In this document: piece by piece, positions 25,323-35,494 of the stretch | Layout: the number at the start of each line of letters is the position of its first letter | How positions within the stretch are numbered: position 1 is the first letter of the stretch | Position numbers and translations under genes: made by a program | Origin: Helichrysum umbraculigerum | Lineage: Eukaryota; Streptophyta; Magnoliopsida; Asterales; Asteraceae | DNA length: 64,000 nt | Reading direction: 5' to 3' | Assembly (NCBI GenBank): GCA_949592205.1 | Contig: CATIUR010000005.1 | Span: 107,009,277 to 107,073,276 of the forward strand | Notes under the pieces: generated by a model | Told to the model about the DNA's origin: nothing | The model's input: the letters and a program-made list of their open reading frames with translations, nothing else | The model's database searches: none

Positions 25323-27886
25323 AGCTTTTGTTTCAGAAGTTGGAATGCTGACTCTTGTTTATCGGTCCAATCGAACCTCTTGTCCTTCTGAGTCAGCGTC
25401 ATGAGTGGTTGAGCTATTTTGGAGAAATTTTCGATAAATCGCCGATAGTACCCAGCAAGACCCAAGAATTGTCGTACTTCAGTTGCAGAGGTGGGTGCTT
25501 GCCAGTCTTTGATAGCCTCGATTTTTGTTGGGTCAACGTGAATTCCCTGACTGTCGATCACGTGACCAAGGAATTGAACGGTTTGTATCCAGAACTCACA
25601 TTTAGAGAATTTGGCATAAAGCTCCTCGTGTCTAAGTAGTTCAAGGATGGTTTTGAGGTGTTGCGCATGTTCTTGCTCGTTGCGCGGATAGATGAGGATG
25701 TCATCGATAAAAACAATGACAAACTTGTCGAGGTAAGGTTTGCACACCCGGTTCATGAGGTCCATGAATACAGCCGGTGCGTTTGTTAGACCAAAGGGCA
25801 TCACTTGGAATTCGTAGTGCCCGTAGCGAGTTCTGAAAGCAGTTTTTGGAATATCGGTGTCGCGAACTCGTAATTGGTGATATCCTGATCGCAGGTCGAT
25901 TTTTGAGTAGAAACTTGAACCCTGAAGTTGGTCGAATAAATCATCAATGCGAGGAAGTGGATAACGGTTCTTGACGGTCAATTTGTTCAATTCTCGGTAG
26001 TCGATGCACATTCGAAATGAACCGTCCTTCTTTTTAACAAATAAGACCGGAGCTCCCCAAGGTGAAGAACTCGGTCTAATGAATCCTCTATCCAGAAGTT
26101 CCTGTAACTGGGCAGACAACTCCTGAAGTTCGGATGGGGCTAAACGGTACGGTGAGCGGGCCACCGGTGCGGCACCCGGCACGAGATCGATTGAGAACTC
26201 AACCTGTCTAGATGGAGGTAAACCAGGTAGTTCTTCCGGGAAGACTTCGGGAAAGTCTCTAACAATCGGCACATCCTCAAGTCGCTTCTCCTCCGACTTC
26301 TTCTCTGTGATGTGTGCGAGTATTGCAGGGTAACCATTTCTCAGAAATTTTCGGGTTTTTAAGCAAGAGATGATATTGAGTCTCGTCCCACCGGTCTCCC
26401 CCTGTATGATCAAGGTTCCGCCGGCAGCGAGTGGAATGCGGACGATCTTATCGTAACAAACGATTTCAGCTCGGTGTTTGGACAACCAGTCCATTCCAAT
26501 GATGACGTCGAAACTTCCGATTTCAACGGGAACAAGATCGATTGAAAAGGTTTCATCAGCTAGGTTCAAAGTGCAATTAGGTATCACACTATCAGTTTCT
26601 ATAAGTTCCCCATTTGCTAGCTCTACAGTGTACTTAATATCTAAGGCAATAGGAGTGATGTCAAGTAATGGGTAAAAGTCATCGGAGATAAAGCTTCTAT
26701 CAGCACCAGTATCAAATAGAACAGAAGCAGTTAAGTTGTTGAAGAGGAACATACCCGAGACCACATTCGGGTCTTGGCGGGCGTCCCCGGATTTGATGAC
26801 GAAGGCTCTGCTTCGGGTGTTGTTGTTGTTATTGATGTTGCGGTTATTGTTGTTGTTGTTGTTGTTGTTATTCTTCAGTTTTGGGCACGTGTCCCTGAAA
26901 TGCCCGGGTTTCCCACACTCAAAGCAGACTTTGGGTGGTCTGGTGTTGTTGTTGGAATTGTTGTTGGCAGGAGAATTGCAATCTTTGGTGAGGTGGCCGT
27001 ACCTCTTGCAATTGTTGCAAAAGGGACCACAGGAACCTTCATGGTGACGGCTGCACTTGGAACAATAGGGTTTGTTCCCAGTGTAGCCCCGTGTGATGTC
27101 GGTGGTGGTGTTGTAGGCTTTGATGGTGTCGGGTTTCTTGTTTTGTTGGCTGGAGTGGTTATTGTGGTAGTCGGACCACTTTTGCTTGTTGTTGTGGGAG
27201 GATGAAGTAGGTGGTTCAGAATCTTGGCTCATTGACATCAGGTCTTGGGCCAATAGGATCGCATCGTCAATGGTGGTTTGGTTGGAAGAGGCGACATGTC
27301 CCCGAACAGGCTCAGGAAGGCCAAGGATGTACTTCCTGATTTTATCAGGTTCGGTGCTTACCATGGCTGGGCGGAGGGCGGCAAGTTGTTGGAACCTGGT
27401 GGTATAACCATCGATATCACCACCCTGAACCTTTAGGTTCCAGAACTCCTCGTCTAGCTTTTGGAGTTTGGCGATTGAGCAGTATTTGGCAGTGAGTTTT
27501 GCTTTCAATTCCTCCCAAGTTAGTTGGTAGGCAATGTCAGCACCCACTGATTGGGTATATGAATTCCACCAAGAGTGGGAATCATCTTCGAGAGAGGAGG
27601 TGGCGAAGTTTACCTTGTCGTTCTCCGCGCATTTGCTGACACGGAAAACAGTTTCCATCTTTTCGAACCATCTGATCAGTCCGATAGCTTTTTCAGAACC
27701 CTTGAAGCTTGAGGGTTTGCAACTTTGAAAGTCCTTGTAAGAACAAGGTTTAGCAGCAGGGGTTTCAGCGGCATCGCTGTTTCTCGTGGAGTTTTGTGGA
27801 GTATTCCGAGCCAAGGCTTCAGTAACAGCCTGGGTTATAAGGGATGTAAGCTGAGCATCGGTGTATGGTCTTGTCTTTGGCGGCAT
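25232..27886 (-). CDS. gag-pol: Element B gag, protease and reverse transcriptase
   Basis: An 884-codon polyprotein starting MPPKTRPYTDAQLTSLI, a start shared in form with the C gag (MPPRRQ). The capsid-like domain (retrotrans_gag type, about residues 60-200) is followed by two canonical CCHC knuckles (CNNCKRYGHLTKDC and CFECGKPGHFRDTC, about 290-335) preceded by an extra Cys/His cluster (CSKCSRHHEGSC). An Asn run encoded by a (GTT)n tract (26818-26880) comes next, then the aspartic protease (VLFDTGADRSF, about 390), RT with MCIDYRELNKLTVKNRYPLP, MPFGLTNAPAVFMDLM and the catalytic FIDDILIY. The last residues after ILSLP are out of frame because of the lesion near 25290. Gag packages the element RNA, PR cuts the polyprotein, RT copies the RNA. 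One frameshift is the only break I see, so B is recently inactivated or its single-base loss may be a sequencing error. Confidence 0.9.
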   Translation of the reverse strand: MPPKTRPYTDAQLTSLITQAVTEALARNTPQNSTRNSDAAETPAAKPCSYKDFQSCKPSSFKGSEKAIGLIRWFEKMETVFRVSKCAENDKVNFATSSLEDDSHSWWNSYTQSVGADIAYQLTWEELKAKLTAKYCSIAKLQKLDEEFWNLKVQGGDIDGYTTRFQQLAALRPAMVSTEPDKIRKYILGLPEPVRGHVASSNQTTIDDAILLAQDLMSMSQDSEPPTSSSHNNKQKWSDYHNNHSSQQNKKPDTIKAYNTTTDITRGYTGNKPYCSKCSRHHEGSCGPFCNNCKRYGHLTKDCNSPANNNSNNNTRPPKVCFECGKPGHFRDTCPKLKNNNNNNNNNNRNINNNNNTRSRAFVIKSGDARQDPNVVSGMFLFNNLTASVLFDTGADRSFISDDFYPLLDITPIALDIKYTVELANGELIETDSVIPNCTLNLADETFSIDLVPVEIGSFDVIIGMDWLSKHRAEIVCYDKIVRIPLAAGGTLIIQGETGGTRLNIISCLKTRKFLRNGYPAILAHITEKKSEEKRLEDVPIVRDFPEVFPEELPGLPPSRQVEFSIDLVPGAAPVARSPYRLAPSELQELSAQLQELLDRGFIRPSSSPWGAPVLFVKKKDGSFRMCIDYRELNKLTVKNRYPLPRIDDLFDQLQGSSFYSKIDLRSGYHQLRVRDTDIPKTAFRTRYGHYEFQVMPFGLTNAPAVFMDLMNRVCKPYLDKFVIVFIDDILIYPRNEQEHAQHLKTILELLRHEELYAKFSKCEFWIQTVQFLGHVIDSQGIHVDPTKIEAIKDWQAPTSATEVRQFLGLAGYYRRFIENFSKIAQPLMTLTQKDKRFDWTDKQESAFQLLKQKLCSAPILSLPKAPMTSWYTAMLLTKVSVAY

Positions 27887-28131
27887 GATTCTTCAATAAA
27901 AGAAATGAAGATACATGAGATTTCGTAGGAAAGTTGTATTTGTTATAGATGTACATGTATAAAAGCAGTAATACATGACATCAACATGGAAAAATGACAA
28001 TTAATATGAGTTGAAACAACAAGGAATATTTGATAGCTAATATGAGTTCAAAGGTTTCATCCTATGGATGTCTTACAAAAGGCGTCGGGAATTGTTACAT
28101 CCGACCGAATTATAGAGTAGCGCTTAGATAG
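27887..28131 (-). other. Element B leader segment between gag and the C insertion
   Basis: Noncoding B sequence upstream of gag. It ends in GATAG (28127-28131), the left TSD copy of C; B resumes at 37940. I see no other feature in it. Confidence 0.8.
28127..28131. other. Target-site duplication of element C, left copy
   Basis: GATAG directly before the LTR end TGTGACACC; the identical 5-mer follows the other end at 37935-37939. Confidence 0.95.
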
Positions 28132-30571
28132 TGTGACACCCCCAAATTTAATGATATGCGGAAGCTCGATTTGGGTGTCACTAATCAATATACAAAGCAC
28201 ATAAGATAAAATGAACGACCACTATATGCGTCGTTTTAAACTTGTATAGATAAAGTAATTGTTTACATCAAAATATAGTTACATTAGCTCGATTCCTGAA
28301 ATTGAGAGATTACATAGCATAATTACTTTTACAAAATATAATAATGCAATCAAATCTCTAGTTGTATGAATGCTGACTCGAGCTAATAGTTCCTGCTTGT
28401 GCAGCCAACCTACTGCTGGATACCTGTGATAAATACTAAAATGGGTCAGCGAAAACGCTGGTGAGCTCACAGGTTTGTATGTCAATGTATAGTTGTCAGA
28501 ACCGCAAGATTTATATTGAATTTAAAATGTAATTAAGCAAAATAAAAGTTATACTGTCCATGAGCACATAGTCTGAGCTTAACTTGATTTGTCAGGCCCA
28601 ATTAAGGAAACCTAACTTGAAATGCCTCCTACGAGTGTCTAATCCACACTCGTCTTCGCAAATGCTAATACATCCGTTTGACCGGTTAGTGCGTGCTAAC
28701 CCGGATGAGGATTGTCAATCCCATATGATATCATATACTAACATTCACGCTATAAATACTAGAGACTATGCTATGGAGGACTTTAAATTGATTAGCTTGA
28801 AACTCATGTAGTATTTGAAGTTTGGCACTTGCGTTCTACTTGTAAAACAAAATGAAGTAGTAATATCACACCCCTAGTAAAAGTAGTGAAAATGGGGCCA
28901 TGAAACTCACCTGAGTCTTGAAGTGTTTAATTTAATAAGCTCGAAGTAATTAGCTGTGAGTTGGTGTCCAAAGACTTGAAACCTGAATGTGTCCACGACA
29001 CTTGAATTGTTATTAATTGTACAGGTATCCCAAAGGACTACCTTTGTAGTTGTTATACAACTATGTATACATGTCCAAATTACTACGATTTGGTTGATTG
29101 AGTAGTTACAAGTTACTGCGACTTGTTTGACTGAGTTGATACAAGTTACAACGACTTGTTTGATTTTAAGGAAGGTTGTGAAAACTTGTACGGCCCGTTG
29201 GTGGTCGTTGAAATTTAAATATTTCAATGTTCTCATTATGATTTGAAATGTTAACCTTGAAAAGTATGTCTCATAGTGTTTGAAAAGTCGTATTGTATAG
29301 CGGGTTGAAGTTGTATAAGTTCGACACTTAGTGAAATTGTATTTTGAAATCCTGCTGTTTTATGCGACACAATAATGCGACACAAAAGTGGTTATGCGAC
29401 ACAAGGGTTGTGTCGCATAAGAGTGCGACACAATATCTATGCGACACAAGGGTTGTGTCGCATAGTTGCGAGATGCTGATTCAACAGCGACATAGTGATT
29501 GTGTCGTATGGGGTATGCGACATAGTGGTTGTGTCGCAAGACTTGCGACACTAATTATCTGATACGACATAAGGTACGACACAATGAATTTTATGCGACA
29601 CAAAAGCCAAAATGCGACACAACATGCGACACAAGGCTTGTGTCGCATGGATGAACACCAGCCCAGAAAGTCCGGCTGTCACGATATTTCCGGCCAAAAA
29701 TCCGTTTTAGACTCGTTTTTAGGCTATAAATTCGTGTTCTATACATTGTAATGGACATATACTAGTTATAATAACAACCACAAATGAAAAATACTAAGAA
29801 TCGAGAGATTTCGGGATTTTGTCGGAAACTTACAAATTGCCGAAATGAAAATCCGGAAAGATAGCGTTGTAGATCGTCGCGAGGTGGTCGTGAATCTCTA
29901 AAAATATTGATGATACGATTGCGTTTCGTGGTGTTATTTGTCGATTTTGTGAGTTTGGTGTGTTTGGTGAGTTGAAAGAAAAAGAGAGGAAAAAGAGAGA
30001 GAGGAAAGGAGAAAGTGAAAGAAATGAGGAAAGGAAATGAGAAGTGGGAGGTTATCCTCACTTTTCGGTTTTCGCCCCGCGCTCCACGTGGTGTTCGTTT
30101 TCTCCGTCGTTTAACGTCAAATAATTATTTACATTTTTATTATAAGTTTTAAAATACGATTTATTACGCGACATATTGTTTAAATATTTTACAAGTAAAT
30201 TTTTATTTGAGTTATAAAATGTAAGTTTGTTTATTTAGTTTGCGCGTTTTTAATATTTTAAATTGTGAAAGTTCGGTTTGTACGATACGAATGAATACGA
30301 AATATTATCACAATAATATTCTAAATAAAATTGAGTTATTAAATAATATTTGTATTACTGAATAAAATTGTTCACCAACGTCCGTATTTATTGTATCGAA
30401 ATTCATTCGATTTGAAACTTGTACGATTTAAACAAACCGCATAATTGTAGATATATATTCAACAATATATATATAATAATTGATACATTAATTAGCCTAA
30501 CACAGAACTAATTACATGTATTAAAACTTGATTAGGCACTAAATTCTAGTCCTAATTTGACGGGTGTCACA
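28132..30571 (-). repeat. Element C 3' LTR
   Basis: A 2440-bp LTR with ends TGTGACACC...GGGTGTCACA, the same length as its partner at 35495-37934. It contains the covarying hairpin (28447-28460), the splice-donor-like site (28905-28913) and the TGCGACACAA array (29361-29648). Several 60-110 codon frames inside it have no gene character. Confidence 0.95.
29361..29648. repeat. TGCGACACAA motif array (C 3' LTR)
   Basis: About 18 matches to TGCGACACAA or its complement in under 290 bp, 12 containing exact GCGACACAA/TTGTGTCGC. Neighbouring inverted copies form strong hairpins, for example two 12-13 nt arms separated by GGG at 29392-29420. The same array is at 36724-37011 in the other LTR. Confidence 0.9.
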
Positions 30572-30584
30572 TTCTCCCCCTGTT
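30572..30584 (-). other. Polypurine tract of element C
   Basis: The minus strand reads AACAGGGGGAGAA directly before the 3' LTR, identical to that of B. Confidence 0.85.
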
Positions 30585-30620
30585 AGAAGAATTTCGTCCC
30601 GAAATTTATGTTGAAGTTGT

Positions 30621-33347
30621 GTTTGACGTTGAATCAGTGAAGAGTTGAGGGTACTTGAGTCGCATTTGGTCTTCCCATTCCCAGGTGAATTTCGGACCGC
30701 GTCGCGAATTCTACCTAACTTTGACGATGGGAATACGACTTTGTTTAAGTTGTTTGACCTCACGGTCCATGATTTCAGCGGGTTCCTCAACAAAGTGAAG
30801 TTTTTCGTCGACTCGAATTTCATCGAGTGGAATGATAAGTGTCTCATCAGACAGACACTTCTTCAGATTTGAAACATGAAAAGTGGGATGCACGCTGCTG
30901 AGTTCGGATGGCAGCTGCAATCGATATGCCACTGGACCAATCCTTTCGAGGATCTCGAATGGTCCAATGTATCTGGGATTTAACTTCCCTCGTTTGCCAA
31001 ACCGGATTACGCCTTTCCAAGGCGATACTTTGAGTAGAACTCGATCCCCAACCTGGAACTCGAGTGGCTTGCGCCTTACGTCAGCATAACTTTTCTGACG
31101 ATCTCGCGCGGCTTTGAGTTTGTTTTGAATTTCGACGATTCTCTCGGTCGTCTCGTGAATGATTTCTGGACCTGTGAGTTGGCTATCCCCAACTTCGGTC
31201 CAACAGATAGGTGACCGGCACTTACGACCGTACAGCGCCTCGAATGGTGCAGCTTTAATGCTGGTATGATAACTGTTGTTGTACGAGAACTCGCACAATG
31301 GTAGGTGTTTTTCCCAGTTTACACCGAAGTCTACTACGCAGGCCCGTAGCATGTCTTCTAATGTTTGAATTGTTCGTTCACTTTGGCCGTCGGTTTGAGG
31401 ATGGTATGCGGTACTCATATCAAGTCGAGTACCCAGTGATCTTTGAAGTGATTGCCAAAATTGTGAAGTAAAACGACTATCTCTATCGGAGATAATTGAA
31501 ATTGGAACACCGTGTTTAGTCACGATTTCCTTCAGATAGATTCTGGTGAGGCGTTCCATTTTGTCGGATTCCTTGATTGCCAGGAAGTGAGCAGTCTTTG
31601 TGAGACGATCCACGATCACCCAAATGGTATCGCAACCGTTCGCTGACTTGGGTAGTTTGGTTATGAAGTCCATGGCAATTTGTTCCCATTTCCATTCAGG
31701 AAGATCGGGTTGTTGAAGTAAACCAGAAGGTTTTTGATATTCGATTTTGACCTTGGAGCAAGTAAGGCACTTGCTGACATAGGTGGCGATTTCAGCTTTC
31801 ATGTTCGGCCACCAATAGAAGTCCTTGATACTGTGGTACATCTTGTCGGATCCCGGATGGATAGAATATTTGGACTTGTGAGCTTCATCCATCACCAAGT
31901 CTCGTAGGTTCCCAAATTTAGGCAACCAGATTCGGTTTGAGAAATACCTAATCCCGTTAGGTTTGACTTCGAATTGTTTATCCATGCCTCGCAAGGCTTC
32001 ATCTTTGACATTCTCGGGTTTTAAGGCTTCGAGTTGAGCAGTGAGAATTTGAATGTTTAAATTGTTGTGAATGGTCATACTGAGGGCTCGAACCCGAAGT
32101 GGTTTCACTCGCTCTTTCCGACTGAGGGCATCAGCAACGACATTTGCTTTGCCTGGGTTTTATTTGAGTTCGCAGTCGTAATCGGTTAGCAACTCGACCC
32201 ATCGACGTTGCCTCATGTTGAGATCCTTCTGATCGAATATGTGTTGGAGACTTTTGTGGTCTGTAAAGATTGTGCACCTAGTGCCATAGAGATAATGTCT
32301 CCAGATTTTGAGAGCGAAAACAACGGCTCCTAACTCGAGGTCGTGGGTGGTGTAATTCTTTTCATGAATCTTGAGCTGTCGTGAAGCATAAGCTATGACT
32401 TTGTCTCGTTGCATAAGCACGCAACCGAGACCTTGATGAGAAGCATCGCAGTATACCACGAAGTCATCGGTGCCCTCGGGTAATGATAGAATAGGAGCAC
32501 TGCAAAGATTTTGTTTTAATAGTTGGAATGCCGACTCTCGTTTATCAGTCCAGTCAAACTTTTTGTCTTTCTGGGTCAGCGTCGTGAGTGGTATGGCTAT
32601 CTTGGAGAAATTTTCAATGAATCGTCGATAGTATCCGGCCAGTCCTAAAAACTGCCGTACTTCGGTCGGAGTGGTTGGCGATTGCCAGTCTTTGATAGCC
32701 TCGATTTTTGACGGGTCGACGTGAATCCCCTGACTGTCAATCACGTGACCAAGGAATTGAACGGTTTTAATCCAGAACTCACACTTAGAGAACTTGGCAT
32801 AGAGCTCCTCGTGTTTAAGTAGTTCAAGGATGGTTTTGAGATGTTGCGATTGTTCTTCTTTGTTTCGTGAATATATGAGAATGTCATCGATAAAGACAAT
32901 GACAAACTTGTCAAGGTAAGGTTTACACACCCGATTCATAAGGTCCATGAATACAGCCGGTGCGTTTGTTAGTCCGAATGGCATCACTTGAAATTCGTAA
33001 TGCCCGTAACGGGTTCTGAAAGCGGTTTTTGGAATATCGGCATCGCGGACACGCAGTTGGTGATAACCGGATCGGAGATCAATCTTTGAATAACAACTCG
33101 ACCCTTGAAGTTGGTCGAACAAATCATCGATTCGAGGAAGTGGATACCGGTTCTTGACAGTTAACTTGTTCAACTCTCGATAGTCGATACACATTCGAAA
33201 AGAACCATCTTTCTTCTTAACAAATAGGACCGGAGCTCCCCAAGGTGAAGAACTCGGCCTGATAAACCCTCGTTCCAGGAGTTCCTGTAACTGGGTGGAC
33301 AGCTCCTGAAGTTCGGATGGAGCTAAGCGGTATGGTGCTCGGGCCAC
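30621..33347 (-). pseudogene. pol: Element C pol: RT, RNase H, integrase, broken chromodomain
   Basis: The frame carries RT (MCIDYRELNKLTV, MPFGLTNAPAVFMD, FIDDILIYSRN), RNase H (YCDASHQGLGC, TDHKSLQHIF) and integrase (CLTCSKVK zinc region; MDFITKLP, SDRDSRF and QTDGQSERTIQ catalytic blocks; YIGPFEILERIG module). A TAA at 32160-32162 interrupts the link between RNase H and integrase; the frame resumes unchanged. A TAG at 30711-30713 replaces the first Trp of the chromodomain region, cutting off the tail that B keeps intact. The RT frame is also disconnected from gag-PR by a 10-nt deletion near 33449. The rest is very similar to B. The family call is firm; this copy cannot make a full polyprotein. 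Confidence 0.9.
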
Positions 33348-35041
33348 CGGCGCAGCACCTGGTACAAGATCGATTGAGAACTCAACCTGTCTTGGTGGTG
33401 GTAGACCAGGTAGTTCTTCAGGAAAGACTTCTGGAAAGTCTCGAACAATTCAAGTCGCTTCTCCTCCGACTTTTTCTCCATGATGTGCGCGAGGATTGAT
33501 GGATAACCCTTTCTCAGAAATTTCCGGGTTTTAAGACAAGAGATGATGTTAAGCCTCGTCCCACTGGTCTCCCCCTGTATGATCAGGTTCCTACCGACGG
33601 CGAGAGGTATGCGAACAATTTTATCGTAGCAAATGATTTCGGCGCGATGTTTGGATAACCAGTCCATGCCCACGATGACATCGAAACTTCCTATCTCAAC
33701 AGGCATAAGATCTATGGAGAAGATTTCGTCGGCTAGATTTAAAGTGCAATTAGGTATCACACCATTGGTTTCTATCAATTTGCCATTTGCTAGCTCTACG
33801 GTGTACTTAACGTCTAAAGCAACAGGTGTAATGTCAAGTAGAGGGCAAAATTCATCGGAAACAAAACTCCTATCGGCACCAGTATCAAACAGAATAGAAG
33901 CAGTTAAATTGTTGAGGAGGAACATACCCGTGACCACATTCGGGTCCTGACGGGCGTCCCCTGAGTTGATCATGAAGGCGCTACTTTTGGCGTTGTTGTT
34001 GTTGCGGTGGTTGTTGTTTTTGCTGCCCTTATTCTTCAATTTTGGGCAAGAATCCCTAAAGTGTCCTGGGTTTCCACATTCGTAGCAGGACTTAGGTTGT
34101 CGGGCATTTTTGTCAGAGGGGTTGTTGTTGGATTTGGGGGCTCGACAATCCTTAGTCGAATGCCCATACTTCCTGCAGTTGTTGCAAGGAGTATTGCACT
34201 GACCAAAATGGTGATAGTTGCACTTGGGACAATAAGGCCTGTCCCCGGTGTAGCTGCGGGTGGGTTCAGAGTTTGAGGTGTAGACTTGGATGGCGTTGTT
34301 TTTCTTGTTTGAGTTGTGGTGGTGTTCAGTGGATTTGCGTTTGTTGTTGTTGGAGGATGAGGTGTTGGAGGTCTCACGGCTGACAACTAGAGCCATGAGT
34401 TCGTGGGCCAATCTAATGGCACTCTCAGTGGTGGTTGGTTTGGATGAGGCGACGTTTCCCTGGATGTTCTCGGGGAGTCCACGAATGTATCTCTTAATGC
34501 CCTTACTTTCTGGTTCGACCAAACTCGGGCACAATAAAGCAAACTGCTGAAATTTGGTGGTATATTCAGCAACATCATTTCCCTGCACCGCCAGGTGCCA
34601 AAATTCTTCCTCCAGCCTGTGCAATTCTTCTTCAGGACAGTATTTTTCTGTCAGCTTCTTCTTCAGTTCGGCCCAAGGAAGTCGATTTGCAACTTCAAGA
34701 CCTACGGAGTTTGCGTGGGTTTTCCACCACGTGAGTGCACCTTCCTGAAAGGTGTAAGCAGCGAATTTGACCTTGTTGTTCTCAGTGCAATCGCAGAGAC
34801 TGAAAACAGATTCCATGCGCTCAATCCAACGGATTAAGCCAATGGCACCTTCCGTGCCCTTGAAGTATAGCGGTTTACAGCTAAGAAAGTCCTTATAGGA
34901 GCAAGGTTTGGGTGGTGGAGTATTGGTTGTTGTGTCCTCGCTACCGGGTGGTGTTCGGGTAGCCAAAGCTTCGGTCACACTGCGGGCAATTATTCCCGCA
35001 ATCTCAGCTTCGCTAAGGGTAATTTGACGACGAGGAGGCAT
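33323..35041 (-). pseudogene. gag: Element C gag and protease
   Basis: Gag begins at the ATG at 35041 (MPPRRQITLSEAEIAGI), matching the B gag start in form; the open frame extends upstream through a second ATG at 35119 whose first residues (MTNTPPNSSHSDE) resemble the start of the leader ORF of B. It has a capsid-like domain, two CCHC knuckles (CNNCRKYGHSTKDC, CYECGNPGHFRDSC) after an extra Cys/His cluster, and an aspartic protease (ILFDTGADRSF). Near 33449 about 10 nt present in B are missing, so the frame runs out of register into RT at 33323. Gag would package RNA and PR would process it, but PR is uncoupled from RT here. Confidence 0.88.
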
Positions 35042-35322
35042 GATACTGAGTAAGAAAGAACAAAGAAAGGAAGTGAGATACTCGTCCGAGTGCGATGAAT
35101 TTGGTGGTGTGTTTGTCATTCCGAGATAAAACGTTAGAGAGAAAGAGGCCAATATTCATATAATATAATATAGCCTAAAGTTGTAATGAGGTCTATTCAT
35201 GTAAATATATGTATATCACATAATAACCTATTGAGTGTCTAGCACAGACGTGTTTTGAGTCCCGTTTCTCTCGAGGTCAGAGTCAACTAATGCATTCCTA
35301 TTCAACATAACTCTTTCAGGTC

Positions 35323-35390
35323 TCACATCATCTTTCTTTAATTGTACATAGTTTGATCAGACTATGTTAAATTAAAGTCGTGTGATGTAA
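35323..35390 (-). other. Leader hairpin with palindromic loop (C)
   Basis: Arms of about 29 nt close on a loop containing TGATCA (35354-35359). The end nearest the PBS is 88 nt from it, as in A and B. Confidence 0.6.
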
Positions 35391-35478
35391 TCCCTGAACT
35401 AGTCATAACTAATAAGGAATACTGCCTAACGGTCATAGTCTAGGCCCACTAAATGCAACCTAGTTCACTATAACCTTA

Positions 35479-35492
35479 GGCTCTGATACCAA
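35479..35492 (-). other. Primer-binding site of element C (tRNA-iMet)
   Basis: TTGGTATCAGAGCC on the minus strand, 2 nt from the 5' LTR. Confidence 0.9.
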
Positions 35493-35494
35493 TC

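Larger units (their letters stand above)
35042..35494 (-). other. Element C leader
   Basis: The region between LTR and gag. It holds the PBS (35479-35492), the conserved hairpin (35323-35390) and a remnant of the leader ORF seen in B (from 35119). The 35160-35478 part aligns well with the leaders of A and B. Confidence 0.8.

Noticed and set aside
26736..27205. Plus-strand frames opposite the B gag
   Set aside because: Antisense shadows of the Asn-rich (GTT)n and zinc-knuckle region; hydrophobic runs come from the complement of Asn codons.
29361..29648. CRISPR-like array
   Set aside because: Repeats are about 10 bp, in both orientations and irregularly spaced, in a plant LTR; nothing fits CRISPR.
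23424..35152. Endogenous pararetrovirus or other integrated virus
   Set aside because: Paired LTRs, iMet PBS, integrase and chromodomain are present and no movement-protein or coat motif is seen, so these are Ty3/gypsy retrotransposons.
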